Below are positions 1-5,068 of a DNA stretch of 6,707 nt, piece by piece. This DNA is from DASSWB01 sp035705495 (GTDB lineage: Bacteria > Bacteroidota > Bacteroidia > Flavobacteriales > Flavobacteriaceae): assembly GCA_035705495.1 (NCBI GenBank), contig DASSWB010000101.1, forward strand, positions 1-6,707. The letters are read 5' to 3'. The notes below the pieces were generated by a model. The model was not told where the DNA came from and searched no databases. It was given only the letters and a program-made list of their open reading frames with translations. Both the position numbers and the translations under genes were made by a program. Numbering within the stretch: the stretch's first letter is position 1; the number at the start of each line of letters is the position of its first letter.

Positions 1-372
1 TAAAGAATATAGCCGTATTCCTTTTAAGGTTTCAAATTCATCCAAGGTTTTCATATTTTGGATGACATCTACTTTTATTACGGTTCCTTTTTTATGGATG
101 AAGAAACGAAGAAAGGTAAACTGGTCGGAAAGGTTCATCGGATCGATAAAACTTCTTGCGCTATTTCCGTAAAAAGCCTGTACTTCTTCTTGAATTTTTT
201 TGAAGCCTTCAAAACCAATGATTTCGTTACAAAACAAATCGATATCGACGGATTCCCGGTGGTTGTATCGTAATGCGAGATTTGTGCCACCGGCCAAGGC
301 AAATTTTTCCATACCCGGAAGATTTTGTAGTTCTTTGATGGTCTTGTTATGAACCGGACTTACGGCACTCAT
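1..372 (-). CDS. AbiEii/AbiGii-family nucleotidyltransferase toxin, 3' end cut by window edge
   Basis: The first 124 codons are present with no stop before the window edge, so the C-terminal part is missing. The translation has the AbiEii nucleotidyltransferase core: GGTNLAL at residues 28-34, then R39-E40-S41-V42-D43-I44-D45-L46-F47, where D43 and D45 would be the metal-binding pair, and a third acidic residue, probably D102, in the strand KVDVIQ. In the AbiE family this protein is the toxic component of a type IV toxin-antitoxin system and modifies a cellular target, reported as tRNA for some relatives. The start is ATG at 372, which overlaps the stop of the upstream antitoxin-like gene as ATGA. 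That means translational coupling and fits a TA pair. The family call is firm; activity cannot be judged from a partial protein. Confidence 0.88.
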   Translation of the reverse strand, partial: MSAVSPVHNKTIKELQNLPGMEKFALAGGTNLALRYNHRESVDIDLFCNEIIGFEGFKKIQEEVQAFYGNSARSFIDPMNLSDQFTFLRFFIHKKGTVIKVDVIQNMKTLDEFETLKGIRLYSL

Positions 373-656
373 AGCGAGTAGCGAAGAAAAGGTTTTGCGC
401 GATAGCGTTTTGCCACCAATCTACATACCTCGTTGCTAATTAGTTCTTTGGTATCTTTTAAAACTGCGAGGATTTCTTTTTTTGGATATACCTTTTCCAA
501 GTTTTCAATATCATCCTCAAAAGTATCTTGTGTAGTGGCAAATAAAGCTCTGGGGATAATGATAGTTTTATCCCTTTTTGCCGATAATTTATCAACATCC
601 ATATCCCAAAACAGGTATTTGGGAAATGTTTTTGCTATGTTGATTTGTGTTTTCAT
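369..656 (-). CDS. DUF6922/AbiEi-like antitoxin partner of the nucleotidyltransferase
   Basis: This is a 95-aa protein starting MKTQINIAKTF. A longer reading frame extends upstream to 980, but it runs into the GC-rich non-coding region and past the promoter at 674-707, so ATG 656 is the sensible start. The N-terminal segment FPKYLFWDMDVDKL (residues 11-24), followed by an I-P-R helix around residue 35, is the pattern I associate with DUF6922, a short Bacteroidetes domain routinely encoded just before AbiEii-like nucleotidyltransferases. It is much shorter than classical AbiEi and seems to hold only the DNA-binding or neutralising part. It probably represses its own promoter and counteracts the toxin; both are inferences from family context. 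Its TGA overlaps the ATG of the toxin gene. The DUF name is from memory. Confidence 0.8.
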   Translation of the reverse strand: MKTQINIAKTFPKYLFWDMDVDKLSAKRDKTIIIPRALFATTQDTFEDDIENLEKVYPKKEILAVLKDTKELISNEVCRLVAKRYRAKPFLRYSL

Positions 657-673
657 TTTTGAAACGCTTATGA

Positions 674-707
674 CAAAGATAGTGATTTGGAAAGAGATAG
701 CAACAAA
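674..707 (-). promoter_or_regulatory. Bacteroidetes-type promoter for the AbiE-like pair
   Basis: Read on the minus strand, TATCTTTG (681-674) is an exact match to the -7 element TAnnTTTG. Upstream there is either GTTG at a 19-nt spacing (704-701) or TTTG at a slightly long 22-nt spacing (707-704). Transcription would start near 669, leaving a leader of roughly 13 nt before ATG 656. This supports the short start chosen for the antitoxin-like gene. Confidence 0.6.
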
Positions 708-888
708 CGCGCCAAGGTTCTTTTCGAGCAAGTAAAAGCGCCTGCGGCCATACGGAGGTGACTGTGGCACCGGAGTATTAGGATTACGGCGGTCGTGAGG
801 TACGAGCGACCGACGGCGAGCCGCCTGCGAGAGGAGCAAGGGAGCGGGGCGGAGAAGCCGAGGGACGAGGCGACCGACCCGCATTGTA

Positions 889-951
889 GGGAAACTGGCA
901 AACGGAGACACTTTCAAAATAAAAACGGGGGTCGAGGCTTGCCAGTTTCCC
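889..951. repeat. Inverted repeat A (13 bp perfect, 14/15 extended)
   Basis: GGGAAACTGGCAA at 889-901 is perfectly inverted at 939-951. With one mismatch the arms extend to 889-903 and 937-951. The enclosed segment is about 33-37 nt and contains no T-run, so this is not an ordinary terminator. Confidence 0.85.
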
Positions 952-960
952 GAACGAGGG

Positions 961-977
961 CTGGCGCGGTTTTTTGC
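961..977. repeat. Direct repeat 1, copy 1 (second copy at 1355-1371)
   Basis: CTGGCGCGGTTTTTTGC at 961-977 recurs with one change (G to A) at 1355-1371. Both copies lie shortly downstream of an inverted repeat: copy 1 after the repeat ending at 951, copy 2 after the one ending at 1349. This suggests a duplicated composite unit of hairpin plus this element. Confidence 0.75.
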
Positions 978-1040
978 CACGGAATATTTCTTCGGAAAAC
1001 TAAAATTCTACTCAGCAAAGAGGTTCAAATGAATTTAGAT

Positions 1041-1057
1041 TGCAAAAACCGTGACAG
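1041..1057. repeat. Direct repeat 2, copy 1 (second copy at 1200-1216)
   Basis: TGCAAAAACCGTGACAG at 1041-1057 recurs at 1200-1216 with one change (C to A), in the same orientation. Copy 1 precedes the hairpin at 1064-1102 and copy 2 precedes the nested hairpin at 1235-1286, so each copy again introduces a structured element. Confidence 0.75.
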
Positions 1058-1063
1058 CCCGAT

Positions 1064-1102
1064 GCCCGCCGCGACCCGCAGGCTCGCATAAACACGGCGG
1101 GC
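1064..1102. repeat. Inverted repeat B (8 bp GC arms), followed by a T8 run
   Basis: GCCCGCCG (1064-1071) is perfectly inverted as CGGCGGGC (1095-1102) around a 23-nt loop. A T8 run begins 6 nt later on the plus strand (1109), so it weakly resembles a plus-strand terminator, although the gap before the T-run is larger than usual. Confidence 0.6.
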
Positions 1103-1108
1103 GGGGGA

Positions 1109-1164
1109 TTTTTTTTCTTCCCGCTTGCTTTGGCCGGTGCGCTGGATGGCGGGATGAAAAAAAA
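1109..1164. repeat. Inverted repeat C (15/16 bp arms including T8/A8)
   Basis: Positions 1109-1124 (T8 then CTTCCCGC) and 1149-1164 (GCGGGATG then A8) are complementary at 15 of 16 positions around a 24-nt loop. Because the T-run is on the 5' side of the plus-strand hairpin and paired with the A-run, this is not an intrinsic terminator layout. Confidence 0.75.
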
Positions 1165-1234
1165 GACCAAGTAGCCCGCACGAGGGACGAGGAAGGAACT
1201 GCAAAAAACGTGACAGGCTCGGAGCTTGCGGAGA

Positions 1235-1286
1235 CCCCGAAGGCAACCGCAGTCCCGATTTTTCGGGACGAAGGTTGCCGAAGGGG
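1235..1286. repeat. Nested hairpin D: 18 paired bp with two symmetric purine-rich internal loops
   Basis: Three stems stack in register: CCCC 1235-1238 with GGGG 1283-1286, GGCAACC 1242-1248 with GGTTGCC 1273-1279, and GTCCCGA 1252-1258 with TCGGGAC 1263-1269, capped by a TTTT loop. They are separated by 3x3 internal loops, GAA/GAA and GCA/GAA, each flanked by potential G-A pairs. The regularity points to a conserved RNA or single-stranded DNA structure rather than chance. Confidence 0.8.
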
Positions 1287-1289
1287 CGG

Positions 1290-1349
1290 CAAAGCTTGTT
1301 TTTTTGGTCCTTATTTTGAAAAACTACAAGGTCAAAAAAACAGGCTTTG
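1290..1349. repeat. Inverted repeat E (16/17 bp arms)
   Basis: The 17-nt arm 1290-1306 (CAAAGCTTG, T6 continuing, then G) pairs with 1333-1349 at 16 of 17 positions around a 26-nt loop. As in inverted repeat C, A/T runs form part of the stem. Confidence 0.75.
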
Positions 1350-1515
1350 ACGGCCTGGCGCGATTTTTTGCGGACGACCGAGGAGCGAGACCGCTTTACC
1401 TGCTCACGAATGCTTCAACTTTGAGTGAGGGTTCTTTTGAAAACGAAGGTTTTTGATGAGGGTTTCTTTATTGCACAAATGTTTTTTGAAAACAAAGGTG
1501 TGCGCAAAGGCAAAA

Positions 1516-1591
1516 GGCAAAAGCCAAATTTTCGATTTCTGTTATTTTCAATGAACCTTATTTGTGCTTATCGAAAATTCTGGCTTTTGCC
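1516..1591. repeat. Inverted repeat F (long imperfect arms of 21 and 22 nt)
   Basis: The left arm 1516-1536 (GGCAAAAGCCAAATTTTCGAT) and right arm 1570-1591 pair with one single-base bulge and no other mismatch, around a 33-nt loop. It is the longest hairpin in the window and lies 88 bp beyond the stop codon of the 558-aa gene. It has no terminal T-run for that direction. Confidence 0.8.
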
Positions 1592-1678
1592 GCGCGGAAC
1601 AGAAGGCGTTTGGGAATGAGCGAGTGAGCGACGATAGGAGTGAACGAGGGAAAGAGCAAATGCCGAAGGTGGGGATGT

Positions 1679-3355
1679 TTATTCTGTTGGAAGAAGGGAA
1701 TACTCCAAAATATGTCGAATATCTTTTTCCCGAATGGGCTTTCTTTTGATATGTTCCGTATCTAAAAAAGAACTAAACGAAATCATCGATTCTACCCCTT
1801 TTTGTTTCTTTATAAAGTCGTGATAGTAAGCGATAATTCGAAATAACCTATTGATATCAGAGCCGTAGTAAAAGAAGTCGTCAATATGAATAATAGTGAC
1901 TGGGAAAATTCTTTTTCTAAAACCAACCTCCAATTTATCTTTTTCTTTAGCAAAAAATTCATTTAATAATTGGTTTACACCCAAAGATACCATTGCGTCA
2001 TCAGTGACCACAATTATGGGATAATAGCGTATGTTCAAAAGTTTTCGTATTTCATCAAAGAATAAATATTTACCGACACTGGAATTCTGGATAAAATTTA
2101 TCAATTGAAGAAGTGCTTTTTTCTTTCGACCGGACCGATAAAATTTGTTGACAACATCATCTTCTATTTTATCAAAATTAAGTTCTATTTTGTTTGTATT
2201 AGCCAAAAAAGAGTTTTTGCATTCGAACATCATTACTTTGTTGCCGTTTCTGATATAGTAATCAGGAAGGCTTAAATTTTCAATCTTTTTTACTCCTTTT
2301 TTCTTTATATCTTCTTCAGAAAACTGAATGTAATTGTTTTTAAAACAGGAATTAAGAGCGCTCTTAAGCAAAAATTTTTCCAGAAAAACCTTACTATAAT
2401 CTTGATGAAAATTATTTATTTCCATCTTTTTACTAAAATGGAGCAAATCGTGATATAGACCTGAAAAAAATTTATCCATTAAAAACCCTAAATGCAAAAT
2501 CAGATACTCGTCATTTTCTAATTTCAATAATGGGTTTTTTCTAAGATTAATAAGTTCACTCCAAGTCGGTTTTTCCTCTATACGTTGGGAAAGATATTCA
2601 GAAACTGATTTATAGGGAACATCAATTTTTGCAGAAAATTTATGTGTTCCTAAAGCAATATTCAGTAGCTGAAAAATGTCATTGAAATATTCATACCAGG
2701 AATTGAGACCAATCTCTTTTAAATATGCTGTGGAAAGTTTTTTGTAATCAGGATGGTTCCTTAACCATTTTTCCAACTCAAACAATTTTAAAAAACCGGC
2801 TTGATACTGCTTGGATACGAATTCATTGTTTACAGCATAAAGATTTAATCCTAAAAATAGGTGAAGTCTGATTTCATTTTCCGGGTTTTTAATGGGAAAC
2901 CATTTACTAAATATTAAATTTTCTCTGTTTGTGAATTCATCGTTTATTAGCAAATACGCTTTAAATAAACATTCTAAGCCTGTCGCTTCTTCTAAACTTT
3001 TTTGTTGTGGAACAGACTTGGCCAATAAAAGTTCCATAAGGCGCAAAGTCGAAGCTGTATTAAGAATTTTAGTGTTGGATAAATCAATTTTGTTTTTTTG
3101 TTTATTGAACCCAACCCTCGAATAGGCTGCAATTATTTTATTCTTAATTTTCTCTGAAGAGTATGGCAACCAATTATTCAAAATGAACTTTATTTCGGAG
3201 TTTGGTTCTTTTTGAATTTTATGTTCATATTTGTTGATTACAACCAAAAATTCCAAAGCGGGATAAAAATCAATTTTTTTAACGAGGGTAAAGATGTTGG
3301 GTTTATCCTTGAAAATGTCAGAATAGGACAATCGGGAATTAAACTGGGTCTTCAT
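1679..3355 (-). CDS. 558-aa protein with C-terminal PD-(D/E)XK nuclease-like domain
   Basis: I do not recognise a named family for the whole protein. Residues 1-310 are mainly helical, with no motif I can name and no signal peptide or convincing membrane segment. From about 320 the sequence fits a PD-(D/E)XK fold: a helix with E326, then P364-D365 on one strand, E378-C379-K380 (ExK) on the next, and Q417-x3-F421 on the following helix, resembling the QxxxY signature of RecB-like nucleases. All expected catalytic residues are present. The last 100 residues include further acidic and aromatic clusters (IDDFFYYG around 491-498). ATG 3355 lies 42 bp after the 239-aa nuclease-like gene and no clear promoter separates them, so they are probably one operon. 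A DNA-degrading role in defence is inference. The gene is AT-rich compared with the ATPase region. Confidence 0.72.
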   Translation of the reverse strand: MKTQFNSRLSYSDIFKDKPNIFTLVKKIDFYPALEFLVVINKYEHKIQKEPNSEIKFILNNWLPYSSEKIKNKIIAAYSRVGFNKQKNKIDLSNTKILNTASTLRLMELLLAKSVPQQKSLEEATGLECLFKAYLLINDEFTNRENLIFSKWFPIKNPENEIRLHLFLGLNLYAVNNEFVSKQYQAGFLKLFELEKWLRNHPDYKKLSTAYLKEIGLNSWYEYFNDIFQLLNIALGTHKFSAKIDVPYKSVSEYLSQRIEEKPTWSELINLRKNPLLKLENDEYLILHLGFLMDKFFSGLYHDLLHFSKKMEINNFHQDYSKVFLEKFLLKSALNSCFKNNYIQFSEEDIKKKGVKKIENLSLPDYYIRNGNKVMMFECKNSFLANTNKIELNFDKIEDDVVNKFYRSGRKKKALLQLINFIQNSSVGKYLFFDEIRKLLNIRYYPIIVVTDDAMVSLGVNQLLNEFFAKEKDKLEVGFRKRIFPVTIIHIDDFFYYGSDINRLFRIIAYYHDFIKKQKGVESMISFSSFLDTEHIKRKPIREKDIRHILEYSLLPTE

Positions 3356-3397
3356 AACAACAAATAATTATTCTTCAAATCTTCCATTGCAAAATCT

Positions 3398-4117
3398 CTA
3401 TTGAAGTAGATTTTGAATAGAATTTGTAATGCTTTTTTTCTGTTTTATTTGAGATGCTCGTCTTTCAATATTACAGCCTATTCTTCTAGCACTTTCTATA
3501 CTACTTGAAATTTGATTCAAATGAATGTAAATAAGACCAACTTCCTTTTTTAAATATTTTAAAAAAGGAAAATCATACATTCTTTTTAAGTCCTCATATT
3601 TCGTACCTCTCAATAAAACATTTGGAATCTTGCTGTTTCTTCCGTCATCTAAAACTATTATCATAAGGTAAGATTGGGAGAAACCTACCGTGAGGTATTT
3701 ATTTGCTTGGACAATTCCTTTTTTTATTTTTTCAACTTTATTAATCTTGGCTTCTCCTGTTTCCGAACTTTTGGCCTTTACTATTTTGCATTCAATAGCT
3801 ATGCTCTTTTCAGAACGGAGCGGGTTGACTAAAAGAAGGTCAATATCGCCCGGCTTTTGCTGTTTGGAAATAAAAGGTTCTTTTAATCCGGTAAACCATT
3901 TAACGTTGCTCGCATCCTCAAACAGATTTTTGAAAACCAATGCCCGAAAGTCACTATCATTTATGAGCCATTCGACTGCTTTTTCTTCATCATTCAGAAA
4001 TTCAATAATACTTTCTGCTTTCTTGTCTATTGGAATAAGGTTAAAAGAGCCTTTCGCGCCACTTATATTTGCAGTAATCGAGAAAATGCATTCTTCAATA
4101 ATATACTCTTCATTCAT
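3398..4117 (-). CDS. 239-aa PD-(D/E)XK nuclease-like protein (RecB-like QxxxY motif)
   Basis: The central part shows a clear PD-(D/E)XK signature: P89-G90-D91-I92-D93 on a strand, a short turn, then I108-E109-C110-K111 (ExK), and Q137-A-N-K-Y141 on the next helix, matching the QxxxY motif of RecB/Cas4-like nucleases. An acidic residue in the preceding helix (around E67) could complete the site. No helicase, methylase or HTH domain is attached. The start at ATG 4117 overlaps the stop of a 27-codon leader ORF as ATGA. Downstream, 42 bp away, is the 558-aa protein with its own ExK domain, so two nuclease-like proteins appear to be co-expressed. They may form a complex, or act together as effector and sensor; neither is shown by sequence. 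Restriction or other phage-defence function is likely but unproven. Confidence 0.75.
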   Translation of the reverse strand: MNEEYIIEECIFSITANISGAKGSFNLIPIDKKAESIIEFLNDEEKAVEWLINDSDFRALVFKNLFEDASNVKWFTGLKEPFISKQQKPGDIDLLLVNPLRSEKSIAIECKIVKAKSSETGEAKINKVEKIKKGIVQANKYLTVGFSQSYLMIIVLDDGRNSKIPNVLLRGTKYEDLKRMYDFPFLKYLKKEVGLIYIHLNQISSSIESARRIGCNIERRASQIKQKKSITNSIQNLLQ

Positions 4118-4197
4118 AAGAATTTTATTTTCATTTTTTTAGATAAGCTGGATTCAAGAATTACATTTGAAAAATTTGTCTCACTCATAGGTGCCAT
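4114..4197 (-). CDS. Putative 27-aa leader ORF upstream of the nuclease-like operon
   Basis: ATG 4197 opens a 27-codon frame starting MAPMSETNFSN and ending KMKIKFL, whose TGA overlaps the ATG of the 239-aa gene by the coupled ATGA arrangement. An in-frame TAG lies 15 nt upstream of the ATG, so the frame cannot be longer. A second start, ATG 4188 (MSETNF), is possible. A candidate promoter ends 20 nt upstream, so this ORF would be the first translated frame of the operon. It may be a true micro-protein or only a coupling or attenuation leader. I recognise no homologue, and the peptide is too short to call confidently. Confidence 0.4.
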   Translation of the reverse strand: MAPMSETNFSNVILESSLSKKMKIKFL

Positions 4198-4213
4198 CGT
4201 TTTCAGCCTCTAA

Positions 4214-4231
4214 TTTGAAATTTATTTCAAA
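4214..4231. promoter_or_regulatory. 18-bp palindrome overlapping the operon promoter (candidate operator)
   Basis: TTTGAAAT (4214-4221) and ATTTCAAA (4224-4231) are perfect inverted repeats separated by TT. The palindrome covers the proposed -7 element at 4217-4224. A dimeric repressor bound here would block the nuclease-like operon. A similar but imperfect sequence lies at 5046-5062. Confidence 0.45.
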
Positions 4232-4247
4232 ATCCGCAAAAATCAAA
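4217..4247 (-). promoter_or_regulatory. Candidate promoter of the leader/nuclease-like operon
   Basis: On the minus strand TTTG (4247-4244) is followed after 19 nt by TAAATTTC (4224-4217), which matches TAnnTTTG except for the last base. Transcription would start near 4212, about 15 nt before ATG 4197. The -33 element lies within the downstream flank of the hairpin at 4245-4281. Confidence 0.5.
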
Positions 4248-4284
4248 ACCGCCTCACTTTTTAGATAAGTGAGACGGTTTTTTT
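4245..4284. terminator. Strong hairpin terminator, probably bidirectional
   Basis: AAAACCGCCTCACTT (4245-4259) pairs with 4267-4281 with one C-A mismatch around a 7-nt loop. On the plus strand the hairpin runs into T7. On the minus strand it is followed by TTTTGATTTTT. It sits 12 bp after the stop of the 62-aa gene and ahead of the nuclease-like operon, so it should insulate the two transcription units. Confidence 0.8.
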
Positions 4285-4295
4285 CAACAACTTAA

Positions 4296-4484
4296 TTAAG
4301 CATAAGCTGTTAATTTCCAAGTGACAGCTTTGCCACCATAAGGGGGCATTCTGTTACCTTTAGCAATTGGAGCTGTTGTTGAAGGTGTTCCAACAACTTT
4401 CCAAACACCGCTTTCTGGACAAGATTCTCCAGTGCGAGCAGTGGTTCCTATTGGTTTACTCATAATTACACGTTTTAAAGCCAT
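4296..4484 (-). CDS. 62-aa YjzC-like small protein of unknown function
   Basis: The protein begins MALKRVIMSKPIG; the next possible start is ATG 4463 (MSKPIG), which would give 55 aa. The ATG at 4484 is taken because the frame upstream offers only a TTG. Residues 13-30 read GTTARTGESCPESGVWKV, and the end reads KGNRMPPYGGKAVTWKL. This spacing (G-x2-C/A-P-x-S/N-G-V-W, then KG-x-x-x-P, then a closing W) resembles the short YjzC-type proteins of unknown function found in many bacteria; that similarity is from memory. There is a single cysteine (C22), so no zinc site. It has no membrane segment. A strong terminator follows 12 bp after the stop. It is separated from the upstream 123-aa gene by a divergent candidate small RNA, so it probably has its own promoter, although I find no good match. 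Confidence 0.75.
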   Translation of the reverse strand: MALKRVIMSKPIGTTARTGESCPESGVWKVVGTPSTTAPIAKGNRMPPYGGKAVTWKLTAYA

Positions 4485-4531
4485 CTTCAAATTTGGAACA
4501 CCGAGTGAAGAAAATTATCCCGGCAAGGAAA

Positions 4532-4562
4532 TTTGAGTTCTCAAGATTAAAACGTATATTTG
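4532..4562 (+). promoter_or_regulatory. Exact Bacteroidetes-type promoter on the plus strand
   Basis: TTTG at 4532-4535, a 19-nt spacer and TATATTTG at 4555-4562 match the TTTG-N19-21-TAnnTTTG pattern at every fixed position. It points away from all protein genes in the window and leads straight into a hairpin with a T-run 32 nt downstream, so its product is probably a small RNA. Confidence 0.6.
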
Positions 4563-4566
4563 TGGT

Positions 4567-4634
4567 GCTAAAGATTAATATACTAATCTGGAGAGGCCAA
4601 GAGAATTTCCCAAACGAAAACTTGGCCTTTTTTT
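4567..4634 (+). ncRNA. Candidate small RNA of about 65-70 nt
   Basis: This is bounded by an exact-match promoter (4532-4562) and an intrinsic terminator hairpin (4594-4628 with T7). The 5' part contains AGATTA (4572-4577) and TAATCT (4584-4589), a perfect 6-bp stem with a 6-nt loop, so the transcript could fold as two hairpins. No start codon with a credible frame is enclosed; a longer plus-strand frame from 4493 runs antisense into the 123-aa gene and looks spurious. The RNA would be divergent from the 62-aa gene and end tail-to-tail with the 123-aa gene. A regulatory or antitoxin RNA is possible; the sequence fits no family I know. The transcription start is estimated. Confidence 0.45.
4594..4634 (+). 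terminator. Intrinsic terminator, plus strand
   Basis: AGGCCAAG (4594-4601) pairs perfectly with CTTGGCCT (4621-4628), followed by a T-run to 4634. The 19-nt loop is long for a terminator. On the minus strand no T-run follows, so it serves the plus-strand transcript better than the 123-aa gene whose stop codon it touches. Confidence 0.6.
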
Positions 4635-5004
4635 ATTTTCTATCTCTTCTACTTAGTTTAAAAATTGTTTTCCCTTCCTGTTCCATTTCCTCAATATCAT
4701 AAATCACACTTTCATTTTTGTAATCTATTTTAAGTTCTCTCAAAATATTTTTTATGTAGATATAGTAATATTCCCCTGCCTTTACCAACTTAAATGATTT
4801 GTCGTTTTCATCATCAATAGGAACCAAATACAATGAATCATCGGTTTCTTCAGCTTTATTTGTTCCAATAAAAAAAAAGCTGTGTTTATCCAGGTTCATA
4901 AATTTATCAGCACCAGAGCTAAACCCTAGTTTTCCGGTTTTATGCACCGTAGCTTTAATTACGCCATATTTACTTGACGAGTCAAAAAAATCTAATTCAA
5001 TCAT
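4633..5004 (-). CDS. 123-aa conserved-looking protein of unknown function
   Basis: The start is ATG 5004 (MIELDFFDSS); a TTG-initiated extension would lie inside the promoter and is rejected. The sequence has a beta-rich look: VIKATVHKTGKLGFSSGADKF at residues 15-35, then LYLVPIDDENDKSFKLVKAGEYYYIYIKNIL at 58-88, and a basic end (KLSRRDRK). I associate the HKTGKLGFSSGA segment with small Bacteroidetes proteins of mobile regions, but cannot name a domain or function. There is no HTH, catalytic motif or membrane segment. Its promoter is an exact match that leaves almost no untranslated leader. Three phased TGAGAT repeats lie upstream of that promoter, suggesting tight control. It is flanked by the candidate small RNA (tail-to-tail) and, upstream, by the replication module. 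Clearly a real gene; function unknown. Confidence 0.75.
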   Translation of the reverse strand: MIELDFFDSSSKYGVIKATVHKTGKLGFSSGADKFMNLDKHSFFFIGTNKAEETDDSLYLVPIDDENDKSFKLVKAGEYYYIYIKNILRELKIDYKNESVIYDIEEMEQEGKTIFKLSRRDRK

Positions 5005-5008
5005 AAAG

Positions 5009-5040
5009 CAAATGTACAAATAATATTATTTAAATACAAA
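5009..5040 (-). promoter_or_regulatory. Exact Bacteroidetes-type promoter of the 123-aa gene
   Basis: On the minus strand TTTG (5040-5037), a 20-nt spacer and TACATTTG (5016-5009) match the pattern at every fixed position. Only CTTT separates the -7 element from ATG 5004, so transcription would start at or just before the ATG and the mRNA would be leaderless or nearly so. Confidence 0.7.
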
Positions 5041-5068
5041 TAGTATTTGATTTTATTTCAAAAATAAA

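Larger units (their letters stand above)
657..1678. other. About 1 kb gene-free, hairpin-rich region of unusual composition
   Basis: No convincing gene lies here. The short open frames on both strands overlap each other in several registers, are rich in Arg, Gly and Pro, and look like products of stop-poor GC-rich DNA. Flanking genes are AT-rich, while 730-900 and 1050-1290 are strongly GC-rich and interrupted by T7-8 or A7-8 runs. The region holds at least six inverted repeats, annotated separately, plus CGGTCG/CGACCG at 790-795/807-812. Two pairs of 17-bp near-identical direct repeats are present. Words such as ACGAGG(G) recur near 862, 1179, 951 and 1644. In Bacteroidetes elements such stretches can lie in transfer regions, but no relaxase or tra gene is in view. 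Its function is unknown. Confidence 0.7.

Noticed and set aside
657..980. Longer 203-aa version of the antitoxin-like protein
   Set aside because: The extra 108 residues are low-complexity translation of the GC-rich region and lie upstream of the promoter at 674-707.
795..1456. Several plus-strand open frames rich in Arg/Gly/Pro
   Set aside because: They overlap each other and minus-strand frames in several registers, run through hairpin arms, resemble no protein family I know, and reflect stop-poor GC-rich DNA.
3690..4142. 150-aa plus-strand frame with hydrophobic stretches
   Set aside because: It lies wholly antisense to the 239-aa PD-(D/E)XK gene, whose motifs are intact; it is a shadow.
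4493..4702. 69-aa plus-strand frame
   Set aside because: It starts upstream of the plus-strand promoter, reads through the terminator hairpin and runs antisense into the 123-aa gene.
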